Program-made: the position numbers and the translations under genes
Notes under the pieces: model-generated
The model's input: only the letters and a program-made list of their open reading frames with translations
Told to the model about the DNA's origin: nothing
The model's database searches: none
In this document: positions 12,390-24,709 of the stretch, one piece after another
Position numbering within the stretch: position 1 is the first letter of the stretch
Layout of the letters: each line of letters opens with the position of its first letter
Source of the DNA: Hymenolepis diminuta
Taxonomy: Eukaryota > Platyhelminthes > Cestoda > Cyclophyllidea > Hymenolepididae
DNA: 64,000 nucleotides
Assembly (NCBI GenBank): GCA_900708905.1
Contig: CAADRB010000004.1
Location: 5,017,478 to 5,081,477 of the forward strand
Direction of reading: 5' to 3'

Positions 12390-15300
12390 TCACATTTGTC
12401 TTCAAAACAATTCAGTCGAATTTATCAAATAACTATATAAGAAACGGAAATGGTTTAAGGTTAATGGTAACCACCAAAATAAAATTATTTAACGTACGCC
12501 TTTGCTATTTCTGATATGTGCAGTTTCGACGAATGTGGTGGTATTTCGATCCAGCAATCGAATCCATATACCTGATTCCCTTTAGGAACACAAAAGCTGA
12601 TAAATAAATCATTTGATTTGACAATAATTATAGGCAATATTGACCTACTGAACATCTAGTACTTCGCCTGTGTATCCTTCTCCAAATTTCATGTCCCTAT
12701 TCTGAAATACAAAGAGATATATAATTGCTACTGAAATATGCATAAGTAGAAATCATCAAAACATTTACCTCATGCCATTGTTGGTACACAGGATACTTTT
12801 CAACGATATATTCTATGCCCGCGACAATAAAACTGACGACAATACCGACCAAAACAATGCAGAAAAGGCCACCCATTTCTTTAATAGATAAAGGACTTGT
12901 CCGCACGTTTATAGCCTCTAACGTTAGCGGACAATTACCCAAACCCAGGGTTCTAGGTGCAGAGAGAGAAATGTTTTGTCAAAGAATGATACTTCAAAAT
13001 ACAGATATCTTTGTTTAAGGAAACTGATTGTTTGGATTTTGATGCGATTATATAGTATTTGTATTTATATAATACTATTTTTGATAGTGATATACATTGG
13101 GATCGCCAGATAATAAATTGAATATATCTTCTCTATCTCAAAATTGAAGATGGGGATTCTTTTCCCCCTTTCACCCATTTTTTTATTGTTCTGGCAATTT
13201 ATGAATGTACAGTGATCATCGGTAATCTGATTATCACTACCGTAATTAACTGATAATACAACATCAGCATACCTAGAGGGGCTTGTGACAAAATTTCACT
13301 TATGTCAGAAGAATGTATTTTATGCCATTCAATGCACATAGTAAGAGAGCAATGTCTCAGTTAAAATAAAACAATTAAGAATTCCAATTTCAATATTGAA
13401 CGACAATTCTCCTACCTTACTGCCACAGTATTTAAGAACTGGTTATTGGCGAGAGCATTGATTCGCTTTTTCATTGATTTGACGAAGTCGTCAGGTCCCG
13501 AAAGCAGGAATGCCAAAGGAAAAAGATATTCCGCCACTCCTATCTGAAACAAGAAAAATACGTCTATTTGAAATTTGAGCATTTGAGCTGCCAATGTTGC
13601 CAATTATGAAATCAAAATGATACGCTCTAGTGGCTGAGTATAATTTATGCATGGCCAAGTTCACGAGGTCGAAATTTGACCAAGTGTAATGGAGAAAATC
13701 CAGCTACTTACATCATTCCCTTCTTGCCCAAAGTGCGCCCGTTTATCATTTATTAGTTTGCGCTCACCTATGCCTTGCGATGGCTCAGCTAATCTAACCA
13801 GGATATTCACGCCCTGACGTTCATATTCCTAGCTTTCCTATTTTTAATTATTGTTTCGGTTTCTTCTCTCATTTATTGTAGTTATTCAATAGTCAATCAA
13901 ATGACTTTGGATCACATATAAGAGTCAAGGCGACCTATCCGCATTAAATGGCCATTAAATAAAGAACTTGTGAGTTAAGTTGGGATTCATATGATTCTTT
14001 TCGTGCCATGTGTTTTAGAGTTGAAGGTAAAAATTGTACTTACCCTTTCAAGCTTGCATTCTCCACTAAGTATTTGTTCGGCTTCTAGTCGACTAGCGAT
14101 AAGAACGTCGAACTCATTGCCATTTATACGTTTTGCCGCCTCAGTGACGCTGTTAGAATACGTCTCGTTGGGCCAATTGCTCTGTGCTGTGCTCAAAAGC
14201 TTCTTTAACACATGATCCTCAGATTGCTGAAGAATAAATATCACCATTCAATCAAAATAAATCATATTTCAGTTTAATGGATATCTCCTAAACTCAGACA
14301 GTTTATTGTTTCTCAGAAAATCTGCATTTAGAAAACCAGAGTAAACTTGGATCACAGACCCAATGTATGTATGTATGTCGCGCTTAGATTTTAAAGTTAA
14401 CTGAAAACATATATACCAATAGTCAAATAGTACAATTTTCAGAACAAATTTTCTATTTATTACTAGCAAATCAGACCGGACGTTAACATGCCTGAGTGCA
14501 TGTCTATCCATATTGTACAGTCCTTCTTACCCACAATTATGGTTCAGTGATTCTGAGCAATATTCAAAACTACTGAATAATGGGAGAATTCATGATCGTT
14601 CCTCTGATGTCTAGAGTTAGCTAAGTTTCGTGAATCTTGAAGTTTCTGTTCCATTATTTCGTCTTCTTTAATTTATAAGTAAGTTCTGGGTTTAAAAAAT
14701 GACGATGGTGTCAATTATTAAAAATAGGTAGAAATGGAAAGATGGGCATGACGGTTCCCCCATTTTAAATTACTGGTATGTTAGTTCTGAAAGCTACAAA
14801 TAAAGACTATCGAACAACTAAAATTTTCCTGGATTTTCAGCTTAAAAGTCACATCATCTTAAAAAATTAAATAAAATTATGAATCCAGATGAGGATAACG
14901 ATGATCCAGAAATTTGATAATGCATGACCAACTTAATTCTCTTTCATTTCCTTTAAACCAGCATCTTTTTAAGCAGCTTTTGATTAGTTGTACCCTGTGA
15001 ATAAAAATTTCATTCTTCTCTGTCATTAGTAATGATAAAATTTGAATTTAATTTGCACAATTTTAATTTTTTTAATTTAATTTAAATTTAATTTATTTGC
15101 ACAAACAATATCTTTATGCCAACCATTTTTCATGTGTATGAACAAAATCGATAAAGTGGAATAAATTAAAACAAACAATGTGATACAAATGTATAGAATC
15201 TAAATGCAGACTCCTATGTGTCGTTTTTTTATTGGTTGGCCAAACAACGGTGCTTACTTAACTCCAGTCAACTGTGATGTTGAGTTCACATGCAGCACGG

Positions 15301-18300
15301 CAACCAACACTAACCAAACACACCAAACGAAGAAAAATTTGCAATTTATAGCCTTTATTTCAATCAAATACAGGACCGGTATTTAAATATTATTAAAAGA
15401 ACTTTTTATATCAATTTGAAATACAGTCACCTAAATTAAGGATGATTCCATTAGTATTGCAGCTCAATAAATTAAAAGTGACATCTTAAAACGGCAATCT
15501 CCCCCTTATTTTCTACTAGTCCTGCGTGTTACTAAGTTTGGGCTTCAACCTAAGTCGAGTATCTGTCAATGTTATTTTTATATACAAGCTCACAAAATGC
15601 AAACATATACTTTGTTGACATTCTCTCACCTTCTGATCTGGAGTTCATTAGGCCTGGTAATTTATCGGGTCTGAGATGGGGTTTAGCATCTTAGGTTTTA
15701 CGGCTAGCTGCCTAATTCTGTGGATATCCCAGTTAGTAATAGGAAGAAGTAATCTCAATCTGTAAAAATTCCGTCTCCCTTAGTGCTATTTAATAGTTTC
15801 AGATTTTTAGCTCAAGATTGTACCAATTATTTTGTCCACTTAAATCCTAAAGTCAGGAAATATAGTATAATTTTTGAATATGGATAGCAGTAGAATATAT
15901 GACCAAGTCTTTTAAACCCTTAAGGGAATTTATGTTTGTTTATAGTCAACTTATCGTAAAAGGATTCCAGATCAGTCTTCGTTTTGACTCACTTTACGAC
16001 AATATTTCAAACGCCTAATTCAAGCACACATATAAACACGTGAAAATAATTTTGCGTTGGGAAATTCCCAAACCTACTTCCATTAAATAGAGGGCGGAAC
16101 TGTTGACAAGAAAAAACCATCGATATCCATAGCTGTTGTTTAGGAGTCCTTCCATGCTGGAGAAAGGAACTGTGGAGCTGCGTCCAACGAATCGTTGCTC
16201 TGCCAGTGATGCAGCATATGTAGCTACGAAGAAAATCGCGGCAAACCAATAGAATTGGTAGAGTACTCTAATCGATATCTCCTTTGGTTTTACCAAGATC
16301 TGAAAGGATAGAGATGAAGGAATTCAGCGAGACGTGTTCCTGAAAGCGTGTGAAAAGATCCGATCAATCACTAGAGTGGTTTATGAAATGAAACAACACA
16401 CTTAAAATAATTTGGATTTTGATTATTATTCTTGCTTGTCAAGATCAATTGAATGCCTTTTTATCTAAAGGTAAGTTAATAAGACATTTTACTCAGGCTT
16501 AATCGAGCATGAATTTCAATAAATCTCAAGCCCGTTGAAGGAATAATGAACATTGAACTCATGACCTATGACTAACGGGTATGCCCATTGACCACTGCAC
16601 CCCATCGGCATACACATTGGAGAAAGGTGATCTCCAATACTTATCTCGGGTAAAGAAGTAGCTTTTCAAAGTCTCTTTAATGAGATACTTACACTCATAG
16701 TGCAGTTGATTTTGGAGTTCACTTCATGTATTTCGAAAAGCATCGATCCTATGATCTCTGACTTCGCAGACGAGCAATTTGACCAATATATAATTGAAGT
16801 AGAAGCAAATAGAAATACGTCCATCGCTTGCCTTAAGCAGAATGGTAGAAAAATTAATTCATTGCAGTTTATTTTGAGTTGAAAAGTTTCGAGCATTATT
16901 CTGGCTCTTACAGATAATGGGTAATGACACCAACATGCTATCAAATAGTAATAACTGGACCTATATATAACCATGGCTACATTATATCATCGATAAAAAA
17001 TTACTCAAACCAAGAACAATAAGAATAGTCCGAAAAGGAAACCTCCATTAATGAAGATTGGAAATCCACATCAAACTAATATGCTTTCTAACCTCTAGAG
17101 TCTAATTGATAAAACAGTAAAAAGTTAACAACTCTGAGCAGTTTGAACAAGGAAATATGATTAAATGGAAGACTTCAAGATGGACTTATAAATTCATTTC
17201 AGAAGTTTGATTATTAATATACATTAATAAATTGTTTTATTGGAAACTTCTGCAAAATAATGTATAGTGGGATAAATATTTGAAATAAATTTTTAAATCT
17301 GAATTTTAAAGGGGCTGAATCAATTTCTAAAATTTCAATAAATCAATTTTGCATTCTCAAGTGAAATTTACCTGTGCATTTTTTTAATTTATGATTTATT
17401 TAGTTTATAATTAATTTAATTTTATTTATATATAAATAGGAAAAAAGCATTTCGTAATTAGCACAATAGCATTATCTCAGATGGAGATTTCAAAAAATTA
17501 ATTCTAGACTGTATGAAAGCAATAGGGGACATAATCTAATGTTTTTAATATCTGGGCAGAAATCGTGCATATTATGTGAACAGAATGAGTTACTCGGACT
17601 CTGTTATTAGTCTATTTATTTAAATATTATACCGGATATACGAATTGGACAAAAAGATGCATAACTCCCAAATTCTATTAGATTGAAGAGGACTATGAGA
17701 CTTTACCATTACACTCTTTATAAAGCTTGGCTTTAAATGTAATATTTACGGATACATTTTCTCCTTATTTCATAGAACAGTCTTGAATTTGGAATAAATA
17801 TGAAGGATGAATCTTTCTTCTCCATAATATTTATCTTACATGCTCTCTAATCATCACTAAATTTAATTATCTTGCCTTTATAGTAATATCTGTAATCTTT
17901 TAACCTTTCCCGACCCAAGCACTCCATAGACAAACATCGTGTGCCCTCAGCTGGCCTATTTCCCATCGATCGGAAAAGGTAAGCATACCTCGGACGATAG
18001 TAGCAGACACCGCATGGTCGGTCTTACTACTAGGGTCTGCACTGGCCCTTCCTTTTCCTATTATCGTCCCGACCAATTAAAGCACACATAAGATTATATC
18101 CTTATGCGTATCCTCACCCAAAGTGTCCATTATAAATAGCCTCCATCAGACACACACAACACACACCAAGGGACCCAGCTCGTCCAACGCCTCTTCCATA
18201 GCTCAGTCCGTCTCCTCCAATTCCCTATTTTTCCCTTGAGACTCTGTACTGAGCTTTGTTCAATANNNNNNNNNNNNNNNNNNNNNNNNNNNNNNNNNNN

Positions 18301-21300
18301 NNNNNNNNNNNNNNAGCCATCTGCCGCTACATACTGGTGACCCTCAACAATCTGGTGGCCCTCTACAATCTGGTGACTCTGCCACTACAAATTGGCGACC
18401 CTGGAAAAGGACCCCTACAAATTGGTGACCCTGTAAAGGACTGCTACAAATATATACATCCCGCTGCACAAAATATTAGAAGATTGGTTACATAGCTAAT
18501 TTCTTCTTGAAGAACTCAGGTACTAACAGTAATAATAAGTTCACTTAGATGTCGTATAGAGCATGTAAATTGGGCAAGTGGGTGGATAGCTATCAAATTC
18601 TAGTAAACTGAAGAAAGACCTGTATGTGATAAGAGGCCGAAAAACAAACCTCATAGCTGCAGTATTTACGTTTTGTCCCAGGATAACCAATTTCCATCAT
18701 TTTCATTGATATCGCTCCTGACAGCGTGATAGTCATTTGAGAGTAGAACGATTATCAATTCGGCAGTGTTTTGATTTACCAGCATCAATAACATGAAGAC
18801 AACTTGTATTCCCATATAAGGCTTTTATCTAATTAATAAAATGTCTTGGATTAACTGTGTTCTGTTTTAACCTTCTCTCTCTAACCCGATTCAACTGTGG
18901 TCTAGTCATTTCCAGTTGGCAGATATATTATAGCAGCGGAAGTAGATCTCCTGGAACACAGCTTTAAAGAGTCGTACTTTACAAAAGTAAGCGACTGAGC
19001 AATTACAAAATTATGCACCTTTAGGACTGCTTTTTTTACATTTTTGCATTCTTTTTCATTTTATATTGTAACATTTGGTTCTGGAGGTTATATTTTCCCT
19101 TTCACTGAGTTGAGTAGCCTTGAATTTTGAATAATTGCCTCCAATACATATCCGATAGCGCAAAAGACAAGAGGGGTAATTGCATAGCCAATTTCTTCTT
19201 TACACGCCTTTCGTGTCCGACTTGAAGATTGTTAAGTTAACAGCACTGACGAACGTTCAAGTAGTACTTTTTACTTAAATAAATACCATAAAACTTGTTT
19301 GGTGAGCTCAGGTACTAGACATATCTGTTCTTATGTGCCCGTACTTGAGAATAAGGTATCCTAACTCTGAAATATCACTGGTTAGTCAGATAGGCAAACT
19401 ATTCCCTTCTATTCAAAATTGTGTACAAACAGGTAATTTGATGAAGAAAATCCAATCAGTTCGAGCTACATATTCTTTCTCCTCTTTCTTCTGGATCTGA
19501 CGTACCATAGCCAGAGTAGATCCTATTGGGCAGTCTAGGTAACATAGGTGACTACGTACAGCGACTGATAATTTCAATATTACAAAAGATTTTCATCCCA
19601 AATCATTGTGTAATATTTTTATTCAAGTTACGTTATCTCTCGATGTGCTAAATCTTTTTCCATAGGAGTGATTTTCATCATTAAGAAACGTCGTACGGTG
19701 TAGACCTTAGCAAAAGTAGTCGAAATAAAGTGTATAAGGAAAGCGAGAAAAACAAGAAATATTGAGGCGTGATCTTCAGTTCCGAGTTAAAAAGCTACTC
19801 ATATCTATTTTCAAAGGACTTTAAGAAACATTATTATTTAAAAGAATATTATATATTACTTAAACAACTATTCGAAAATAAAAAGAAAATTTCGAAACGA
19901 GTTAACTAATGATTAAGAACAAAATTTTCAGATAAAAATTTTGATCTCTTTCCTCTCCTAAATATAAGTCTGTAAAGCTACATGTCCACCTGATCGATTA
20001 ATGTAAGGAAGGAAAGGCAAATATTTCAGAATATGTCATTGATAGATGGACAACTGGGGAAAAAAATTTGAAAAGTAATTCTTTAACAAATGCCACGTTG
20101 TTGGAGATTTTCCCTCTAGAGGAATACTGGTAAATTGATGATGAACAGATAGAGTTTTATTCTTTTTTAATGAATATGACAAACGTAAAATTTTAGGCCT
20201 TGCTTACCTTAGCCAACAGAACAGCAGCGGAATTACGGAAGATGGCAGAGAGGAAACGTTTAAAGGGACTGATATCCTGATCTTCCGGAATCAGACCCAT
20301 AGCTTTTGTCTGTCTATCATTTGCAAATTTGATACTGTAGAAGACGATGGCTACAACAATGAGAGATGCTAAGACGCACAACCAAATGAATCCACTAACT
20401 GACTGGAAGATCCGAAAAAGGGCATATTTACTGGAAGTTTTGCGCTTGATCATTACGATGCCATCGTATAGGATTGACTCGGTATGTCTGAGATCTGTAC
20501 TGACTTTCAATGGCATTGGAAAAGCGGACATTGACATTTCAGTCTAAAAACACATTCAAGATTGTATCGGGATAGCAAAAGGTCAGTAAGTGTTAAGATA
20601 AAAAGTGCACATACCATGGAATCATTGAGAGTGTTTTCAACAACCTTTTGGATTGGAATGTTTTGATCGTGCTCCACGTAGACAAGTTCATAACTATAAG
20701 GAAGTTCGGACCGGAATATTTCGTCGATCATCTGTTTGGCCATTGACAATTGTTCATGCTCAATCGAAGGCAGAAATATTACGTTCTACAATAGGCAGAG
20801 ATTATTTTCACACTTATTCTAATTATACCGACTTGTTAGTGCTCAAATAACCTTAATGACCTATCACTTGCATTTACCTAAGTATTCTCCTGCATTTTCT
20901 TAATTCGAACGGGATTCGATTATAGAATCTGTAACATTAAGTTTTGCATAAGAGTTCTTGCCGATATTCATAGTGACTTGAGGACATACATTTGGAATGA
21001 TCAATCATCCTCTTTTCATTCAAACAACTGGTTTCCCAGCTTTAAAGTGTCCAAGACCATGCAGAAGAAAATTTGATTCTAATACTAACACTTTAACCCT
21101 TTAAGTTAAAGCTATTTAACAAGAAAACGTCAAACTATGTTCCAGTTTATCTGGAAAAAAAAAACACCTATTTTATAAATTTATACAGACAATAAGGTTA
21201 CCAACACAAGAATCCATATTATTAAAGAGATTGGTGATTATGAATTTACATGTTAAGTTTAAAAAAGGACAAAAATTATCAGAATGTCTACTTACCTGAA

Positions 21301-24300
21301 ATGCCATAAGTGTAACAACGGGCCGTTTATATAAACTATCTGGAAGCTCCAGGGAATTTAAATCTTCATCATAGGAACCTCTGAAAAACTGAGTGTAAAA
21401 AGTGAAAAAAAAATATGACAGAAGAGTGATGGAAATTAAATCTTGATAAAACCAACCTCAACCATACCATTTGGCATTATCTTGTAGATAAAGAACTCAA
21501 TTTTGCGCAAGAAACCATCCCCATTGAAAGCAATCGTGAATTCCTCCCCTTCATCTGGATCTTCTGGTACATAGGTCACGGTGGTCTAGAAGAAAGAAGT
21601 AATTTAACCGCAAACATCTGCAGGGGAAATAATTCAGAAGCCAGCTAAGCAATGCAAATAAAGATTCTTAAAAATATTTCAAATATATGTTGCGACCATT
21701 TGCTTCTTGTAATATTTAATAGGAATTCGACAAAAAAACTCACAAGTGTAGTGATTATGCTTTACATCGGGATAAGCGATTCCCACAGGTCGTCTCTAAG
21801 TTTCATTCCTACGGATTTGCAGGCAAACACCGCTCCCGAAAACTTGGCATTTAGTCAGGACTCTTATCAGTCTGATGGCACATTGAGAGTATGGATACGA
21901 CTTGATTCATTGATATCTAGCCTCTGTCTGGTTAGTGAATGTGTATTGGGGGTAACTGTGCATCTGTCCTATCTCTCTATCTTCGAGTCTGAGTCAATTG
22001 TAGCCTAGCAACATCAGGTTTTTCATCTTAATCAGAGAGGTTGAAACTAGACAGTGTAAGGGCCTTACTTGATAAAACATAAACTAATATCAGCGCAATA
22101 AAGAGGACTTATTTTGTGAATAAGTACGAATACATAATGCTGATACGATGCGACAAAGTTTAGCTAATCTATTAACCTGCAGGAACGAAGTTCTCCTAAT
22201 TCATCGAAATTGACGAATACGATAGGTGAAGACAGTGCTCAAGGTACCGGCCGTTATCAATAAATCAAAGTGAAGTTATTAACGCGGTAGTTTGATCAAG
22301 TGCTATCAATCCTTTCCTGACATTAAGCCCTCTCTCTAAATCTCAGTAGATTTGTCCTTCATAAGGCAAAAAACAAAGCGGTTAGACTCCGACCACTTTC
22401 ATCTACCATCAACCTCGATCTTTTTTCTTAATTCAGGGTAAGAAATTTCTGGTTCAGCAAAAAAGGTTGACATAATGATAATGAAATATGACAAATGCCC
22501 AATTTGACAAACAAGGCAGAATAAATATTAACTACAAATCTAATGTAACCTGCACATAGAACGTTCTTGATATGTGCGCCTTTATAATCATCATATTTAA
22601 GATGACAACCTGTCAAAGTTATTTTTGTGTCGATATTGTAAAAAATGTCAGAAGGTCAAATTATATCGAGCAATAGGGCAGCTTTTATAATAACTGAAAA
22701 GAATTGGGAAAAACAGGCGTTGTTTTTATTTAAATGACGTTAACACTCCGAAGAGACAGAAAAATATGTTTATATTCACATTCGGCATCTATTTTATGAA
22801 CCGAAGAGTTGATTAAGCAGCATTGACAACTATGTTAAAAAGATACCGAATCGGATATTATTAGAATACCTGGGCAAAATGTACAAGCTTCATTCTTTGT
22901 AACTGAATTATCTATAATTGATGTCTAATAATCCAATGTTATCACTGATGCGATTGTTGGATAGCTGGACATCTAATCAACCTCATAATTCAAAGCTGTA
23001 TTAAGGTGCCCTATCTCTTAGTAACGAGAAGAAAGTAATCTACTTTCTTCGGTGTTAACTTGAACTAATTAAAATGGACAAATCGTTTGAATATTGTATC
23101 AATAAAAAACTCAGTATGATAAAGTTTGACTAATGCTTTTGTCTAACCAATTATTTAACTGAGGCACAAAGAATCGTATTTTAAAAATAATTTACCGATT
23201 GAATTAGCCGAAGGAAGTTTGCAGAGGTAAATGGGATAGATTTCTCGTCAAATTCAATGGTGCCATCACTAACGTAATTCATTGACAAGTACTCGAGGAT
23301 CTTTACCGTGGCCGATACTGGAGTGTATTTGGCGCTACTCAAAAGCGGGGTTATAATGGCGAGATTCGCACCCGCATTCGCAAAGGGAGTGAATAAAGCC
23401 TGTGAAGCATCTTCACTCTTTTTTAAATTTCAAATAAATAATAGATTAAATAGGTCGACCATAAAAATAGAGAGAACTAAGATATATAATGATCAAAACT
23501 TACCATATTCAGACGTGTATATATGTAAATATCAGAATTTGTGTAGAGTCCAGTTTCAAGAAGCTAAAATAGAGATATCACGTTATATATCGCAGTTACA
23601 TTTTACGCGATTATTATATGCTACATCGAATTTATTTGTAGTATATAAAATAAAAAAATTTGAAACAAAAATGATTAATATCTCTGTTGGAAATCAACCA
23701 ACCTTCTGTAACACCATTACAGCGAAATAGGTTTTAGTAGTAGATGAATAGTAATCGCCTTGATCACAAATTGCAAAATGCGTGTTTATATCTACGATAC
23801 TCTCTCGAAGATAGTTCAATTCCATCATCATGTAATCTGGATCATTTTTTCCAAGAACATTCCACGTGAAATCCGATGAAATAAGCTCTCGAAGCATTCG
23901 GCATTCTGGAAGAAGGAAAAAATATATTCACTAGAAAGTTTGATGACCAAATAAGCAAATATTCCAAGAACCGCATGTCCAAATATATTGGAGGAAAGCC
24001 ATAACTAATATCAAAGTTAAATCATTCAGTCCTTAATAAATAAAGTATTCTAAGACATTTAATGGAAACCGGAGGTCAAAAGAAAAAAATCATTAGTGAT
24101 GGTCAGTAAAATTCTAAAGAGGTAGAATAAAAATGATATAACTTTTTTCACAAACCAAATAATGCCAACCTAGAGACTCATCGGTAATGAAAACTTGTCG
24201 TTTAAAAAGAGGTCTTTCCTTTTTAATGCCTTTGACGATCGGATAAAGATCTGGTAGATAGGGTGCGATCCGCAACCAATTGTAGGCATAAACACGTCGA

Positions 24301-24709
24301 GAAGGAGGTGCTCCGGTGATGAAGTAAGCAACATTTTCGCCAGTTGCGTTCAGACCAAAGATTAAATTAAAGTTTCCAATCGCACACCTGTACACGGCTA
24401 ATAAAGACGATAAAAATAGGCACGTCAAAAGTAAAACAGAAAAAAATGTTCAAATTCTGATTGATTCAAACAGACCATAAGATCTCGAAGGCCATTCAAA
24501 TTCCTCAATTTTGATTTCTACAGGTTTTATTTGTTTTGATTCTAGATCTGTATCCTTAACATCCAGAGTGTCCGAATAAGCTAAATTTAAATAGGTTAAT
24601 TTCAGAAAACTTAAGTGAAACTGATAAAATTACCAACTGGTATAGTGCCACCATTAGCATCTCCAGAACAAAATTTAGACGTAAATAAAAGGAAACTTAT
24701 TAAATACAT
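10127..24709 (-). CDS. Ionotropic glutamate receptor-like subunit 2, complete
   Basis: Exons 5' to 3': 24709-24634, 24580-24476, 24397-24170, 23905-23703, 23399-23196, 21585-21457, 21388-21296, 20785-20615, 20543-20208, 16299-16078, 14226-14044, 13543-13416, 12952-12769, 12701-12649, 12579-12498, 10294-10127. They total 2565 nt (854 aa), with all junctions GT-AG and in phase. The start is the first in-frame ATG after a TAA and opens a signal peptide (MYLISFLLFTSKFCSG). Approximate layout: amino-terminal domain 25-330, S1 from about 336, M1 454-474, pore loop 494-515, M3 around 530-552, S2, M4 721-741, tail with TYMGNDPQTTTPIF. Canonical iGluR marks are altered: SYTANLAAF reads ATYAASLAEQRF, the pore lacks a clear Q/R-site segment, and the S2 acidic ligand residue aligns to Ala. 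It is probably a channel subunit of uncertain ligand. The family call is strong; a glutamate-gated role is not shown. Confidence 0.9.
10615..10680 (+). repeat. tRNA-like SINE remnant
   Basis: GGTTCGAATCC at 10653-10663 is a perfect pol III B-box, with an A-box-like AAAGGCATACTCAA about 30 nt upstream. I could not fold a full cloverleaf, so this is more likely a SINE head or tRNA relic than a tRNA gene. It lies in the last intron of iGluR-like gene 2. Confidence 0.35.
12363..12390. repeat. (TA)n microsatellite
   Basis: An uninterrupted run of about 14 TA units in the last intron of iGluR-like gene 2. Confidence 0.9.
14227..16077. other. Intron of iGluR-like gene 2 (M3 to S2)
   Basis: AT-rich, non-coding. 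It contains the small ATGT run and low-complexity T/A tracts near 15060-15110. No other feature seen. Confidence 0.55.
14364..14379. repeat. Short ATGT tetranucleotide repeat
   Basis: About four ATGT units in the intron between the M3 and S2 exons of iGluR-like gene 2. Confidence 0.7.
16540..16625 (-). repeat. tRNA-like SINE remnant
   Basis: Read on the minus strand, GTGGTCAATGGGC resembles a pol III A-box, and GAGTTCAATG about 35 nt downstream resembles a B-box. This is a degenerate tRNA-derived head inside an intron of iGluR-like gene 2. Confidence 0.35.
18266..18314. other. Assembly gap (49 N)
   Basis: A run of 49 undetermined bases inside the LTR-like fragment, consistent with repeat-induced assembly difficulty. 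Confidence 1.
18337..18445 (+). repeat. Tandem primer-binding-site-like units
   Basis: Five degenerate units of the form TGGTGACCCT..CTACAA follow one another, starting near 18339, 18355, 18373, 18394 and 18422, with spacings of roughly 16-28 nt. They repeat the LTR-end/primer-binding-site junction motif. Confidence 0.6.
19138..19240 (+). repeat. Dispersed repeat family B, copy 1
   Basis: Shares an ordered block with 34966-35075: CCGATAGC.CAAA, then GTTGCATGGCCAATTTC (with small differences), then CC.TT.GTGTCCGAC. The two copies are in the same orientation. Confidence 0.55.
19460..19560 (+). repeat. Dispersed repeat family C, copy 1
   Basis: Matches 42335-42420: GAGCTACATA, then CCTC..TCTGGATCTGA, then TACCATAGCCA, then GGGCAGTCTAGG, with few differences. 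No coding potential seen. Confidence 0.5.
21586..23195. other. Intron of iGluR-like gene 2 (amino-terminal domain)
   Basis: Non-coding. The plus-strand open frame at 21652-22008 and the minus-strand frame at 22428-22616 lack splice support and recognisable content. Confidence 0.5.

Larger units (their letters stand above)
17891..18445 (+). mobile_element. LTR retrotransposon fragment (LTR plus primer-binding region)
   Basis: A less AT-rich block with LTR-like order: start TGTAATC, a TATA box (TTATAAATAGCC near 18131), an ACACAC-rich stretch, pyrimidine-rich sequence, and CAATA just before an assembly gap. Beyond the gap come CTACA and then TGGTGACCCTC, which resembles the tRNA-Trp-type primer-binding site (TGGTGACCCC) of the CsRn1 clade of Ty3/Gypsy elements. 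No gag or pol frame follows, so this is a solo LTR or fragment. Confidence 0.55.
16300..20207. other. Largest intron of iGluR-like gene 2, with transposon debris
   Basis: This 3.9 kb intron separates the M1/pore exon from the M3 exon. It carries a SINE-like remnant (16540-16625), an LTR-retrotransposon fragment interrupted by an assembly gap (17891-18445), and two dispersed repeats (19138-19240, 19460-19560). The open frame at 16666-16974 is not needed for the gene, because the flanking exons join in phase 0 without it. Confidence 0.6.

Noticed and set aside
12815..13018. Plus-strand frame over the M4 exon of gene 2
   Set aside because: Antisense shadow of a supported exon.
16666..16974. Minus-strand open frame with a plausible donor, between the M1 and M3 exons of iGluR-like gene 2
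   Set aside because: The flanking exons join in phase 0 and align to the iGluR pore without it, and its sequence has no iGluR resemblance.
23308..23730. 140-codon plus-strand open frame
   Set aside because: It overlaps two well-supported minus-strand exons of iGluR-like gene 2 and the intron between them; antisense shadow.
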